Positions 12,301 to 22,726 of a stretch of DNA of 64,000 bases are shown piece after piece. Where the stretch lies: NCBI GenBank assembly GCA_905178155.1, contig CAJINV010000011.1:2011939-2075938 (forward strand), written 5' to 3'. This stretch comes from Amoebophrya sp. A120. Its lineage: Eukaryota; Sar; Dinophyceae; Syndiniales; Amoebophryaceae. A model generated the notes under the pieces. It was given only the letters and a program-made list of their open reading frames with translations. It did no database searches and was not told where the DNA came from. Each line of letters starts with the position of its first letter. The stretch's first letter is position 1. Made by a program: the position numbers and the translations under genes.

Positions 12301-15300
12301 CGCTGCATCAACTCCGTCTCCGTGAAAAGCTGCTTACTATCGGGCGACACGTGTATCCTGGAATAGTGCTTTTCCTTCGTGGCGAGCGCCGCCAGCTCCT
12401 TGTATTCTATCCCGTGTAAAAACGTCCCCACCCCAGAGTGGTCATGATGCAGATTCGCGATCACAGGAAGATTTGTAATGCGCATCTCTATGAGAGGCAT
12501 TTCCAATCGTGTTTTGGAATGTGTAGCGCTGTAAACAGGATGAGCAGATAGATTTGTGATGCGGTTGTCCTTGCTCACAAGCACTACACTACGGACTGCA
12601 ACTTGTCATGCGTGGCTCCCAAAGCTTCTGGATTTGTGTTGCTAAGTTCCCAACTTGACTACGGGGTGGGGACATTTTTACATATGATATATTCCTGGGC
12701 CCGCTTTCGCATCAATCGGATTTCGTCCAGTTTTTGCGCGTCGGTGTTCGCCGTCCCGACGGAAAACACGGAGGAAAGGCGGTTCTCGATCCCCGTGGGG
12801 CTCTGGTCCTTATCAAATGCAAATATGTCCGGGTCTGGAACATTCCGAGACTTATAATGCTCTGCTAACAGGAGAGAAAGATCTGTCATGCATGTTGCGT
12901 TACCGCGCTACCTCTTTGCAATGCAAAAACGCTCTTTCTCATGCAGTTTACGCAATACCTAGTCGAAGCAGCAACTTGTCATGCGCGTCCCCGTATTGGA
13001 GGTTGCTCATGATCCACTAACTAGCATCACAAGTTTCCAGACATCCAGACATATTTGCAATTCGTAGTCCTCCCCCTCCAGCGACTTCTTTTTTTTCACG
13101 TCCGTGATCACCCGCTTCGCCATATGCTGAGCAAAAACATCCCCACCCCAGAGTCAAGAAGGGGATTTTGCAACAGAAACCTAGAAGTTTTGGGAGGACT
13201 CACACATCACAAATTGCGGCCCGTATTGTAGTGTAGGTTAGCAGGGACAAACGCATCACAAGTCCATCTACTTCACCTGGTTACAGCATTACAAATGCCA
13301 GAACACGACTAGAAATGCCTCTCATGCTCCTAGGGATCCGCATTACAAATGCTCCTGTCATTGCGAATCTGCATGACAACTCTGGAGGGGGGACGTTTTT
13401 CCAAATGATAAGCCACGTGCTTCATGATTTTCGCGCCAAAAGCGGTCTCGGTCTTCTCCACTGAATCCATGTGCATCGCCAAGGCGTCCTTCAGCGTGGG
13501 CTTCACGTGCGGCAGCCCCGGGAGCTCAATCTGCTCCAGATTCAACGTGCGCAAAATCGAAAACAAGCGGTCCATATCAAGTGCAAAAGTGTCTGGGTCT
13601 TGAAGCTTGGAACTTGTGATGCTAACGCTGGACTCTAAAAAAATCTGTATTGCATGACCAGCAAGAGGAGCCCAGTTTGTGCTACGTGAGGAGGGTATTT
13701 GCCATGCGGGATAGGCATCAGGAAGGCCTCTAAAAATATGCGATGCTAGATATTGCATTACAGAAAGCCTAAGTCATGCAAAATATGCATGACAAACCTG
13801 GCAACCTGCCAGACCCAGACATTTTTGCAATTGATAGTCCATCAGGGTCTCGTACCGGTAGCGACACCGGATGTCCGGGATGTTGGTCACGTCGGGGTTG
13901 TATGCATTGCAAATATGTCTGCGAGGTCTGGAAACTTGTGATGCTGGGTGGCGTATTGTGAGGAGGCCAGAAGTGCTGGCTCGGCATGACAAGTTGAAGT
14001 CTCTGAGCTCCTGCGTGTTGCCTATTCTGCATGACAAACTGCGTTTCTGCATGACAGAAAAATGGAGCTGCTCTTGGGTAACGTGCATGAGAGATTTAAG
14101 AGTCATGCCAGACAAGCATGACAAACATGCATTCTTCCAGACCCAGACATATTTGCACTTGATAGGTTATTCGACCGGGGAAACGGGAACAAGTTCCACA
14201 GGCTGGTACCCAGCTGCTTCGCTTTGGTCGCGTCCGAAAACCCACCCTGGAGGCAGCTGTTCCGCGCGATCTCGCACAGGTCGATGTTGCTGTACTTGTA
14301 CAGCTGTTTTGCGACCTGGTACTCTTCCAGAAGAGGTTCTTCCGTCTTGTGGAACTGCATGGGGTCGTCCGTGGACTATCCTGAGTAAAAACGTCCCCAC
14401 ACCAGAGTCAGGATGGGGATTTTGCAACACAAACCTAGGAGCTTTGGGAGTCACGCATGACAAGTTGCACTCCGCGGTGTAGTGCAGGTTAGCAAGTGCA
14501 GCCGCATCACAGATTGATCTGCTCATCCTGTTCACAGCGTCACAAATTCCAATACACGATTGGAAATGGCTCTGATGGGGATGCGCATTACAAGTCTTCC
14601 TGTCTTTGCAAATCTGCATTACAACTCTGGCGTGGGGACGTTTTTACTCAGGATATGGACAGGGAGACGTTCAGGCCCATGGAAAACAGCATATGGATGT
14701 GTCAGGATCGAAATCGACAAAGTTGAAATGATTTGCCATGCATAAAATGCAGCCCACAAAGTGCCTGTGTTGCAGAGTAGGCACAGGAGGCAGATTGTGA
14801 GCCTTTTGAGGGGTAGAAACTGAGCTGCTAAAGTAGCATGACAAAGAGCGTCTTCCTTACCCAAACAGCATCACAAGGTGGATTTCGGCTCTACCCAAAT
14901 TTGTCATGCGCCACTTGGAAACTGGGACTGGGTTACTTACACCTGGAATCCATTTTATGCATCACAAATCATAATTTCAACCTTGTCGATTTCGATCCTG
15001 ACACATCCATACAGCAGGTCAAAGGGGTTGTCCTTGTACGGAACGAAGAGCGCGTTGTTCGACAGCGGGCTCACCGCGCACCCGACCTGGCAGAGGTAGT
15101 ACAGGTAGCACAGGACCGTATCCACTGCAAATATCCCTGGATGTTGTCCCGAAGAATGCAAGTTTGTCTTGCGTGGCTACCATGACACACTTCAGTCTGT
15201 CATGCACGTTACCCAAAAGCCACGGCTTTCCGTCATACAAAAACGCAGTTTGTCATGCTGGATAGACAATCCCTGGCATTATAGCTCAGAAATTTGTCAT

Positions 15301-18300
15301 GCTGAGCCGTCATCTGTATCGTCCGAATCAGATTCGCCAGTCAGCATCACAACTTTATTCCCGACGTCCAGGGTGGATATTTGCAGTTGATAGACCGGCG
15401 TGTTGGACAATTGAATCCCGTGGTTGACGCTGTCCGCGGTCAAAAACGCGGTATGCATTGCAAACATGTCTGAGTCTGGATTTGTGATGCAGGACTTCAA
15501 GGACAACAAGATCTGTATATGCATGAATACCATTGGCCAGATTTATTTTGTCGTGCTGGATGGCAGGCAGTTTGTAATGCTAAACACGAATGAATCCGCA
15601 AGGAGCCGAGGGAAATTTCTCATGCCGTTATGCCGTACAAGCAGCAAGTTTGCAATGCAAGTATCAGCAACACAAGTTTCCAGACCCAGACATTTTTGCA
15701 TTTGATACGCGGTGTTTAAATGCAACGGCGACCCGGACTCCCCGCAGTGCGGGCGGAACTTGAAGGTGTTCAGCCCCAGCTTCGAGCGGAGGGTGTTCAA
15801 CACGTACAGGTTTGCGTGCATGTAGTAACACCAGTAGGCGTAGGGCGGGTTGTCGCTGTCCGTCGTTTTCTCCTTCGGCACGTCCTTCCCAAATTTCGGC
15901 GGTGGGGGGCAGTATCACAAGAAAAAAGTGCTACATTGTGTTGCAACCCCAGCATGACAGACCACCTCTGTCATGCCAGACATGCTTGATGTTCCGAGCT
16001 TCATGTAACACTTTTTTCCTGTGATAGGCAGGTGTCCATGTTTATCCAAGAAAAAAACAGTGTTAGTGTAACTTTCTTTGATTGCCAGCATCACAAATTT
16101 GCTCTACATGACAGAGAACATCTGTCATGCGTGGCTTGTAAGGGAAAACACATGTGAAAAGAGGACTTCATGGCTGTCTGGCATGACAGGTGTAACTCTG
16201 TTGCATATTCTGCATTACAGAGTTACAGTTTTTTTCTTGCATAAGGTTTATCTCCAACTTCGACTCGTCGTCCACGGAGTCGAACCCAGAAGTGTGGGTC
16301 CTATCCTGTGCAAAAGTATCGCACTCGGATTGCAGTCATGCATTACAAATCTTTTTCTTAGGGTAAATCAGCATGGCAAATTTTATTTCTCATGCTGAGG
16401 AAATCTGTAATGCAATTAGTATACGAGTACGACCCTTTTGCACTAGACATAGGTCAAAAATTCCGCCAACTTCGGGTTCGCCGCCGGGTTGATCGTCACT
16501 TCGAAAAGCGGCTGAAACACGTTGTCCAGTAAATCTTGAAAGGTTTCCACGAACCCCAATTTCTTGAACACGTTAAAAACCCGCGGACACTGGATCATCC
16601 AACGATTGTTTATCCAGGAAAAAAACTGTGTAAGTGTAAGTTTCTTGGAGGAATCGCATCACAAGTTTGCTCTGCATGACACAGAAAACCTGTCATGCGT
16701 AGTACCTAGTACGTGAAAACTACACGCACGAAAATTGCCTCTGAGTGATGCATGTCCAGCATGACAAGTGTAACAGTTTTGCGTTTTCTGCAACACAAAG
16801 TTACACTTACACAGTTTTGTTCTTGGATATTGTTCTTGGAAAACAGCTGGTTGTCCACCACCCAGTTCGCCAAATCCGTCCACTCCTTCTTATGAAACTG
16901 TCAGGATCGAAATCGACAAAGTTGAAATACCTTGTAATGCATAAAATGGATGAAAGTTGTAACCCAGTTTCCAAGTGGCGCATGACAAATTTGGCTAGAA
17001 CCGATGAAATCCAGTTAGTCATGCTGTTTGGGTAAGGAAGACGCCTTTTGTCATGCTACTTTAGCAGCTCTACTTCTTCTACCCTCAACAGGCTCACAGT
17101 CTGCCTGTCTTGCGTACTCTGCAAGACAGACATTTTGTGGGTTGCATTTTATGCATCACAAACTACTTATTTCAACTTTAGCGATTTTGAATCTGACACT
17201 CCCATACTTCTTGTTGGTGCCGTAGATCGACACCCGGTACTCCGTAAAGATCGCCGTGTGCTCGTCGCGGTCCAGGATCTCTTTCGTCAGTTCCGCAAAA
17301 TACTTGCCGTTCAGGTGGTTGGAGGATTTCAAAAACACGGTGCGCAGATTATGACTTGCTCAAACGTTACAATCTCAAACGTTAAAATAGAATCTGGAAT
17401 TTGTGTTGCACGATGAGCATGACAGACTCGCACAGCGTTCCACCTTTTGCAATACAAATTTAGCCAGATTGTAGTGGGGTTTGGGGCTCCGGAACTTGTC
17501 ATGCGCAATCCTATGAGAGTTGGCTAGATGATGCACTCTTGCATCACAGATTTCCATATTCTAGTGCAACGTTTGAGATTGTAACACCTGAGCGGGTTAT
17601 ACAGATCACTGTTGCCGAAGGGGTTGTACTTCGCGTTGAAGTGGTCAAACCGGTCGAACAGATTTTCCTCTGCCTGTATCCTGAGTAAAAACGTCCCAAC
17701 CCCATAGTTATCGTGCGGATTTGCGATTAAGTACAGGAAGATTTGTAATGCACATCTCCATGAGAGGGAAAGGTATTTCCAATCGTGTTTTGGGGTTTGC
17801 AATGCTGTAAACGGGATGAGCAGATGAATTTGTGATGCGGCTGCACTTGCTAAACTGCACTTCTACACTACGGACTGGAATTTGTCATGCGTTGCTCCCT
17901 GAGCTTCTGGGTTTGTGTTGCTAAGTTCCCATCTTGACTATAGGGTGGGGACGTTTTTACAGAGGATAGCCTGCACGTCCAGACTATCCACGGTCATGGC
18001 GTCGGCGGAGTGGATCCCGGACTTCGCGAACACTTGTTTCAGCGTCAGCCCTATGCATTGCAGAAATGTCTGGGTCTGGAAAAGTGGAACTTGTGTTGCA
18101 TGTCGTGCATTCCTGAAAAATCTGTGTTGCACAGCCAGCAAGAAAGTCGCTACTTTTTCGTCCTGCAAAAACGTAGGTTGTCATGCGCGCTACGCACCAG
18201 CCGGCGTCAAGTATACTTGTCATGCTTGGCTGCACTTGAGAGCGCCAGTTTTATATAAACTTTAGCATCACAAACTTCCAGACCCAGACATATTTGCATT

Positions 18301-19230
18301 TGATAAGCCCCTCCTTCGTTTTCCGGTCAACCAACACGATCTCGTCGCCGTGTATCAAAAGGAAAAAGCCCCCCTCCCCATACCGAAAAGGTATACTTTC
18401 GGAAATTTGTGATGCTGATTTGTGGCCACAAATCGCGTCTGTCTTGCAAGAAGGCAAACTCAGAAGGCCCCCCGCATTATACCGGTGGTTTGTGATGCTG
18501 TTGGGCCTACAGCATGGACTTTTGTCATGCTGAGCGCCTAGGCCAAAACCTCCCCCACTCAGGCTTGATGTGGGCCTGCAGTCCTCTACTGCAAGACAGA
18601 GCGGATTGTGGCCACAAATCTGCATCACAGATTTCCGTTTTGATATGGGGAGGGAGCATTTTTCCTTTTGATACCGTGCTCCCGGTACTTCCGTTGAATG
18701 AAGTCCAGCAGGTGGTTGGCCGTCATGGCCGCGGCCAGGTGCACGTGGGTATCCACTTTCGCGAGGCGGTAGAAATCCCCCTTCGACTGTTGCACCTGCC
18801 GCTGCTCGCGTGACTGACTGTTCAGCAGTTTGTGGATGGAAAAGCTCCGGGCGAGCAGCCCGAGCTCCCTCCTGCAGAAGCTCTTCACGGTGCCGGACGT
18901 CGAAATATTCCGGAGTTTGGCTTCGTCCTGGCAGAACTCGTGAAACAGCGCCGGCGGCAGGATTTTTCCCGTGCTGTTTTCGGCGGTGCTGTCGGCCACA
19001 AGTTCCTGGACCGTGAAAACCCCATTCTCGCACTCGTAGGAAAAGGCATCCGCGGCCGGCTTTTCGAGGTGTTGTCCCCCGCTCGCTGCGGTTGATGCGA
19101 CCACCTGGTTCGGAGGGATGTAAAGGTACTTGGAGCGGAGCTTAATCGCATACACCACGTCCGCACAGGCTTCGGCCGCGCCCGGTGCATTTTCCTCCCC
19201 GGTGACCACGCACCGCACGTACTCAGACAT
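6395..19230 (-). CDS. Tandem AMP deaminase: intact N-terminal unit fused to a catalytically dead second unit
   Basis: AMP deaminase converts AMP to IMP and ammonia in purine salvage. The ATG is at 19230 and the stop at 6395; removing 31 introners leaves 4557 nt, 1518 aa. Unit 1 (about residues 1-604) has the zinc motif [13 protein letters not shown] near residue 155, [39 protein letters not shown] and RYRYETL, so it looks active. After a linker, unit 2 repeats the whole order, including the N-terminal [11 protein letters not shown] and RGKYCY block, the HxH position (now [13 protein letters not shown]), [30 protein letters not shown] and [14 protein letters not shown]. The HxH histidines, the catalytic Glu of HCGE and the second Asp of TDDP are all replaced. 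No stop separates the units. Two adjacent genes remain a weaker alternative. There are no GT-AG introns. Confidence 0.88.
6621..6848. mobile_element. Introner family D, TSD CGTCC
   Basis: Last introner before the AMP deaminase stop; perfect TSD, 228 bp. Confidence 0.92.
6899..7239. mobile_element. Introner family C, TSD CCACG
   Basis: 341 bp, perfect TSD. The exon between it and the previous element is 50 nt. Confidence 0.92.
7330..7546. mobile_element. Introner family D, TSD GTCCG
   Basis: Right terminus is CGTA instead of GATA; perfect TSD. Confidence 0.9.
7611..7922. mobile_element. Introner family C, TSD CGAGG
   Basis: Perfect TSD, right terminus AATA. AMP deaminase unit 2, between the LGPNCVYKS exon and the LLFHATDHP exon. 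Confidence 0.9.
8078..8422. mobile_element. Introner family C, TSD GTGGC
   Basis: Splits the STDMP / LLFH active-site loop of unit 2; perfect TSD. Confidence 0.92.
8569..8825. mobile_element. Introner family A, TSD CCAAG/CTAAG
   Basis: One TSD mismatch. Follows the [12 protein letters not shown] exon of unit 2. Confidence 0.9.
9075..9224. mobile_element. Introner family E, TSD GGCAG
   Basis: 150 bp, perfect TSD; lies after [10 protein letters not shown] of unit 2. Confidence 0.92.
9882..10135. mobile_element. Introner family A, TSD TCAAA
   Basis: Perfect TSD. Splits ESLFQNF from [11 protein letters not shown] in unit 2. Confidence 0.92.
10196..10474. mobile_element. Introner family A, TSD TCTGC
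   Basis: 279 bp, perfect TSD, just upstream of the [10 protein letters not shown] exon. Confidence 0.92.
10543..11044. mobile_element. Introner family B, enlarged, TSD CGTCC
   Basis: 502 bp against about 280 for other B copies. The excess is a nested insertion at 10589-10802. The outer TSD is still perfect. Confidence 0.9.
10571..10802 (-). mobile_element. Retroposon-like insertion nested in an introner
   Basis: An 18-bp direct repeat (GAGCTGTCGCGCAATTCT) occurs at 10571-10588 and 10785-10802. The insert between them begins with a run of 11 T after the repeat, which on the minus strand is an oligo(A) tail next to a long TSD, the hallmark of LINE-type retroposition. The approximately 185-nt body is not a tRNA, U snRNA or 7SL that I recognise. 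It lacks the TTTGTCATGC-type words of introners. Confidence 0.75.
11293..11401. mobile_element. Introner family J (single copy), TSD AATCG
   Basis: 109 bp, the shortest seen; TIR TATCCACAGAAAAAAACCCA, perfect TSD. In unit 2 shortly upstream of KVDTQVK. Confidence 0.88.
11558..11823. mobile_element. Introner family A, TSD ACTGT
   Basis: Perfect TSD; AMP deaminase unit 2 N-terminal region. Confidence 0.92.
11982..12245. mobile_element. Introner family A, TSD GCAGT
   Basis: Perfect TSD; follows the RGKYCY exon. Confidence 0.92.
12408..12689. mobile_element. Introner family B, TSD TATTC
   Basis: 282 bp, perfect TSD; splits the inter-unit linker. Confidence 0.92.
12811..13066. mobile_element. 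Introner family A, TSD GTCCT
   Basis: Right terminus CGTA; perfect TSD; linker. Confidence 0.9.
13123..13410. mobile_element. Introner family B, TSD CGCCA/AGCCA
   Basis: One TSD mismatch. Lies between the unit-1 tail (IMKHVAYH) and the linker exon (MAKRVITDV); if the locus were two genes, the boundary would fall here. Confidence 0.88.
13575..13836. mobile_element. Introner family A, TSD GTCCA
   Basis: Perfect TSD; junction reads [12 protein letters not shown], tying unit 1 to its tail. Confidence 0.92.
13901..14164. mobile_element. Introner family A, TSD GGTTG/GGTTA
   Basis: One TSD mismatch; before the [11 protein letters not shown] exon. Confidence 0.9.
14377..14655. mobile_element. Introner family B, TSD TGGAC
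   Basis: 279 bp, perfect TSD; adjoins the TDDPMQFH catalytic segment of unit 1. Confidence 0.92.
14692..15011. mobile_element. Introner family F, TSD CAGCA
   Basis: 320 bp, perfect TSD. The 36-nt exon beside it encodes [12 protein letters not shown]. Confidence 0.92.
15119..15392. mobile_element. Introner family A, TSD GACCG
   Basis: Perfect TSD; unit 1. Confidence 0.92.
15452..15707. mobile_element. Introner family A, TSD CGCGG
   Basis: Perfect TSD; follows [17 protein letters not shown]. Confidence 0.92.
15913..16026. mobile_element. Introner family D, short form, TSD GGCAG
   Basis: 114 bp, perfect TSD. Only 16 nt of exon separate it from the next element. Confidence 0.9.
16043..16243. 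mobile_element. Introner family D, TSD ATGTT/AGGTT
   Basis: One TSD mismatch; with the previous element it isolates a micro-exon encoding NMDTC. Confidence 0.88.
16302..16451. mobile_element. Introner family E, TSD GGTCC/GGTCA
   Basis: 150 bp; precedes the [11 protein letters not shown] exon. Confidence 0.9.
16611..16829. mobile_element. Introner family D, TSD TTGTT
   Basis: Perfect TSD; unit 1, between LANWVVDN and [10 protein letters not shown]. Confidence 0.92.
16891..17206. mobile_element. Introner family F, TSD CTTCT
   Basis: TIR begins TATGAAACTGTCAGG, a sub-variant of F; perfect TSD. Confidence 0.9.
17350..17601. mobile_element. Introner family G, TSD CAGAT
   Basis: Perfect TSD; the TIR contains a second inverted pair CAAACGTTACAATCTC. 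Confidence 0.9.
17677..17968. mobile_element. Introner family B, TSD GCCTG
   Basis: Perfect TSD; splits TVDSLDVQA from [12 protein letters not shown] in unit 1. Confidence 0.92.
18052..18305. mobile_element. Introner family A, TSD AGCCC
   Basis: Perfect TSD; precedes [11 protein letters not shown]. Confidence 0.92.
18353..18673. mobile_element. Introner family C, TSD CCGTG
   Basis: 321 bp, perfect TSD; first introner of the AMP deaminase transcript. Confidence 0.92.
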
Positions 19231-22200
19231 TCTTTCCAATTCTGAAAATGATCCTAGAATGTTGTACTAAATGTTGTAAAATCCAAGGATATCAAGCGGT
19301 GACAGTTGCTGTCAGTAGTTTTAGGGCTGCAGTACGCCCGAGGAGAGCAAAAATATATGAACACTCGCTCAAAAAGAGGATGAATATTCTTTCAGTCATT
19401 TCTTCTGGTAAAAACCGTCGCATCACGGAACGACAAAAGCAAAATAAGAGGAAGAAAGGACGCAAAGAAATTTGAAGAAGAAAACGCAGCAGCACAAAAG
19501 ATATGATTTATGGACCACCTCGTGCTGCGTCAATACCGTGTAAAAAGTAGTACTTTCTTAGTACCTTTCAGAAGTTCTTTCAAGTACTATGAATGAAAGC
19601 CAAAAGAAACGCATGCAGAAGACGACCGTGAAGAACTTCTTCAACATCCCTCAAGCCACACAGAATTATCAGAAGGCCAACATCTACCCATCGCTTTATT
19701 TTCAGTGTCTGTCTTTGTCTCTCACCTGCGCAAGGAAAATCTACTTGTTTGCCTGGTGCTCCACTACTTGAAAACTCTTTACCATGTAGTTCACACCTCT
19801 CGTCCCACCACTTCCTCTGAACTGTCGCTTGTTCGGGGGAACAACGAGAAGCAAATTTCGGGATCATCCGCCTCCACGTGCCGAAGTGAAAATAAACAAC
19901 TCGGCGCAGAAGTAAAGCTTGGCAAACGAAACTCAAGTCCACGCCACCGTGTTATTTTCCCAGCATTACAGATTACTTTTAAAAGGGAAGATGAATGTAG
20001 TGTGTCGTGTCCTGTTTGAAAGAAAGCCGCAGCTTCACTTTTTTTCGCGGACGAGATTAGAAAGGGTTTGTGAAGAGGACACGCTGTTCGCGCCTCTTCA
20101 TTGCGAGAGGGGGACATGGAGGAGTGTTTAGGAGGGTGCTGAGTAGCGACAAGAGCCGCAATGCCAAATATGCTGAGTAGCGATGAGCTACTCCCTTTGA
20201 CGTCCAAACTCGGAGGAGATGATAGCGCCACCCAGCAAACCGCGTCGCCTCGACATCCTCGGCCCGGTTTGACTGTTTCTGCCGCGCAAGCTAACTACAG
20301 GCGACGAGAAATCCGCATCTGTAAGAAAGCCCCAGCTTCACTATTTTTCGCGGACGAGATTAGAAAGTAGGGTTACTGTTCCACTTCCATATCGTCATTT
20401 CGTTGCGTTCCTTCCGCACGTGGATATTCTGACGAACCCGAATGGCCCATTGGGCTGAGCCGTTGGGGCTGGGTGTCGCGCCCCTGGCACCCATGACCAG
20501 GGGCCCCACCACCACCATGCCGACTTGGCAAGACCTCTCAGAACCCCACGCAACAGTGGTTGAATGAGAGGGGCACCCAACCCCACCCCCATCTGCCAAA
20601 GGGCAAAAAACGAAAAACAGAAAAGCCACTGCCCACCAGGAGACGTCCTAACACTTTCACGACGGAAGACGCCCTCACACTTTCAAGGCGGAAGACACCG
20701 GACCAGAACACACAGTCAGTCGAAATAGCGAAAAAGCGGCAAAGCCGGCCGCGTCCCAGGGGATCTGAAAGCAGAGAGCCTGCGGCCTGCTGCAGAGAGC
20801 CAGCCGCAGCTTCACTTTTTTTCGCGGACGAGATTAGAAAGGGTTACTGTTCCATATCGTCAGTTATAAATCCATATCGTGATTCAAGAAGTCACCTTGT
20901 CGCCGCTCTTCTCGTCACATTGTCGCCGCTCTTCTTGAATCATCCAGAAGTAGAGCAAATCCAGAAGTAGTGGAATAGCTTTTCCTCTTTCGCAGTAGAT
21001 TTATCATTTTGGAGCTCTACCTCTACTTCTTCGTGTGTGATCAGTCCTTCTTGTCGTGAAGATGATTAGAAAGACATCACTGTCATTCAGATTAGGATCT
21101 GAATCTTCTGCCGGAAAATGGTACAACAGTCCACCTAGAAGCCGTCCAAAAATCGTTGGTAGTTGTCGTTTTAAAGGTATAATCGTGGAGGTGGAGGTCG
21201 AAGATATCGTGGGGGTTCTAAAGGTATAATCTTTTTGCTTTTGGGGGAGTTTTGTATAAGGCGCTCTACTAGAAGCAACAGGTAGCTACTATAGTCCTCT
21301 AGCTCTACTGTGAAATGATACAACTTCGGGTGCCACCACAGTTGCTTGTCCGCTTCTTCAAAAAAAAAGGTTCCTTGGTGGCACTCCCGTGGTTAAAAAA
21401 CAACACTATAAAAATAGCAGCTTCATCAAATCATTCCTGTCATCCGCGCTCGCGCAGAAGTTTGTAGGTTGCAGTTGCTACTGGTACTTACAACTATAGC
21501 GGTTATTTTCATCGGGCAGCTGAGGGCCATTGCACGCGGACGCTCACGCTTCGAGTTCGATCGAAAGCGAAACTATAGATTGCATAACTTATTGTTCGAA
21601 AAATTTAAACTTTGTCGTCGTTCGCTGGTATTAGTTTGTCATGGGCGACAACCTTGAATGGGATATTTGTGCTGTCGAAGACTTGAAAACCGTTCTATTC
21701 GTTTTCGGGTATAATTCCGTTCAGGATAGAATTTCTTTACACTGCTGGAAAAAAATCGCGGATTCCTTCGCGAGACAAGGATGTTGCCTTTGATATTCGG
21801 CAGCTCCGAATCCACCGGATAATTCTATACAGAAGCAAAACTGCAAGGTGTAGTTGCGCTTCCGTGGTCCGCTGTCGTTAATACACTAGAGCTAGACAGC
21901 AAAAGTTGTTCTTGTCCTGAAGACGGAAATAAATAAGCCCAAATTTGCAAACAAGCTACTCAGTTTAGAAGTAGTAGTGCCCCCGAATTATTGCGTACTT
22001 GAAGCTAACATAAGCAGCGGTGCCCAACTTTGAGCTATAATTTCCGTCTTGCGCCAAGCTAAACAGCAAAGAAACTTTTTGTTGAAGAATGAATATGAGC
22101 AAGCGCGACTCTCGACTTGTTCCAACACAGCTGTACAGAAACAACTGTTTTGGAGGTCTGCTGCGCATTGGTTTTCGCTTACTAGCTTTATAAGGCTCGT

Positions 22201-22726
22201 CGAAAAGAAGATTTGATACTGCTGATCAGGGCTGCTGCTGCGTCTCGCCAAGGACCTAGAAATAATGAATTCTAGAGCAGAAAAAAAGCAGGTCCGCTTG
22301 CAGGAGCCCTTCATTCATCATAGCGGGAAGATTATTTTTCCAGATGTAGGAAACAAGGATCTCAACATCGATCTGGGACGGCCGGGGAAAATGGGGAACA
22401 TTTCAGTGCTGGGAATGTCGTTTTCGGTTAGAAATAGCACAATACTGTCGTTTGAACTACGCTAACGTAGTACTTCTACTGAGATGACGAAAGTAGTGGA
22501 CTGAATCTAATCAACAGATCCACACCTTAGTACGACGTGTACGGCCTACTGGCTGGTCCTGCTGTTTTATTTTCAGTGTGGAAATAAATACTAATAGCAC
22601 TGACCCTGACGTGACAGAAGATCTGTGCGGAAAATTCATTCCAACACTATGTTCCACTTTACCACTAATTGAAATTGAAATACGCTCCTTAATATAAGAA
22701 GCAGAGTAGATGAGCCACACGCGCGT
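19231..22726. other. 3.5-kb gene-poor gap
   Basis: No ORF with recognisable content on either strand and no introner. It holds a three-copy dispersed repeat (20021-20855), a hairpin-capable CCCCTGG...CCAGGGG stretch near 20490-20520, and AT-rich sequence from 21000 to 22700. The largest short ORFs (19705-20019 plus, 21988-22314 minus, 22265-22465 plus) look random. It probably contains the AMP deaminase promoter and the kinase 3' UTR, but no site could be assigned. Confidence 0.5.
20021..20855. repeat. Three-copy dispersed direct repeat
   Basis: A roughly 45-bp block with core CGCGGACGAGATTAGAAAG, preceded by CAGCTTCACT and a T run, occurs at 20021-20067, 20323-20378 and 20801-20855. Copies 2 and 3 also share GGGTTACTGTTCCA downstream. 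The spacers are GC-rich and unlike the flanks. Copies differ by a few bases. Confidence 0.75.

Noticed and set aside
22265-22465. Plus-strand 66-codon ORF (MNSRAEKKQ)
   Set aside because: No recognisable motif, no splice or repeat context, in AT-rich gap sequence.
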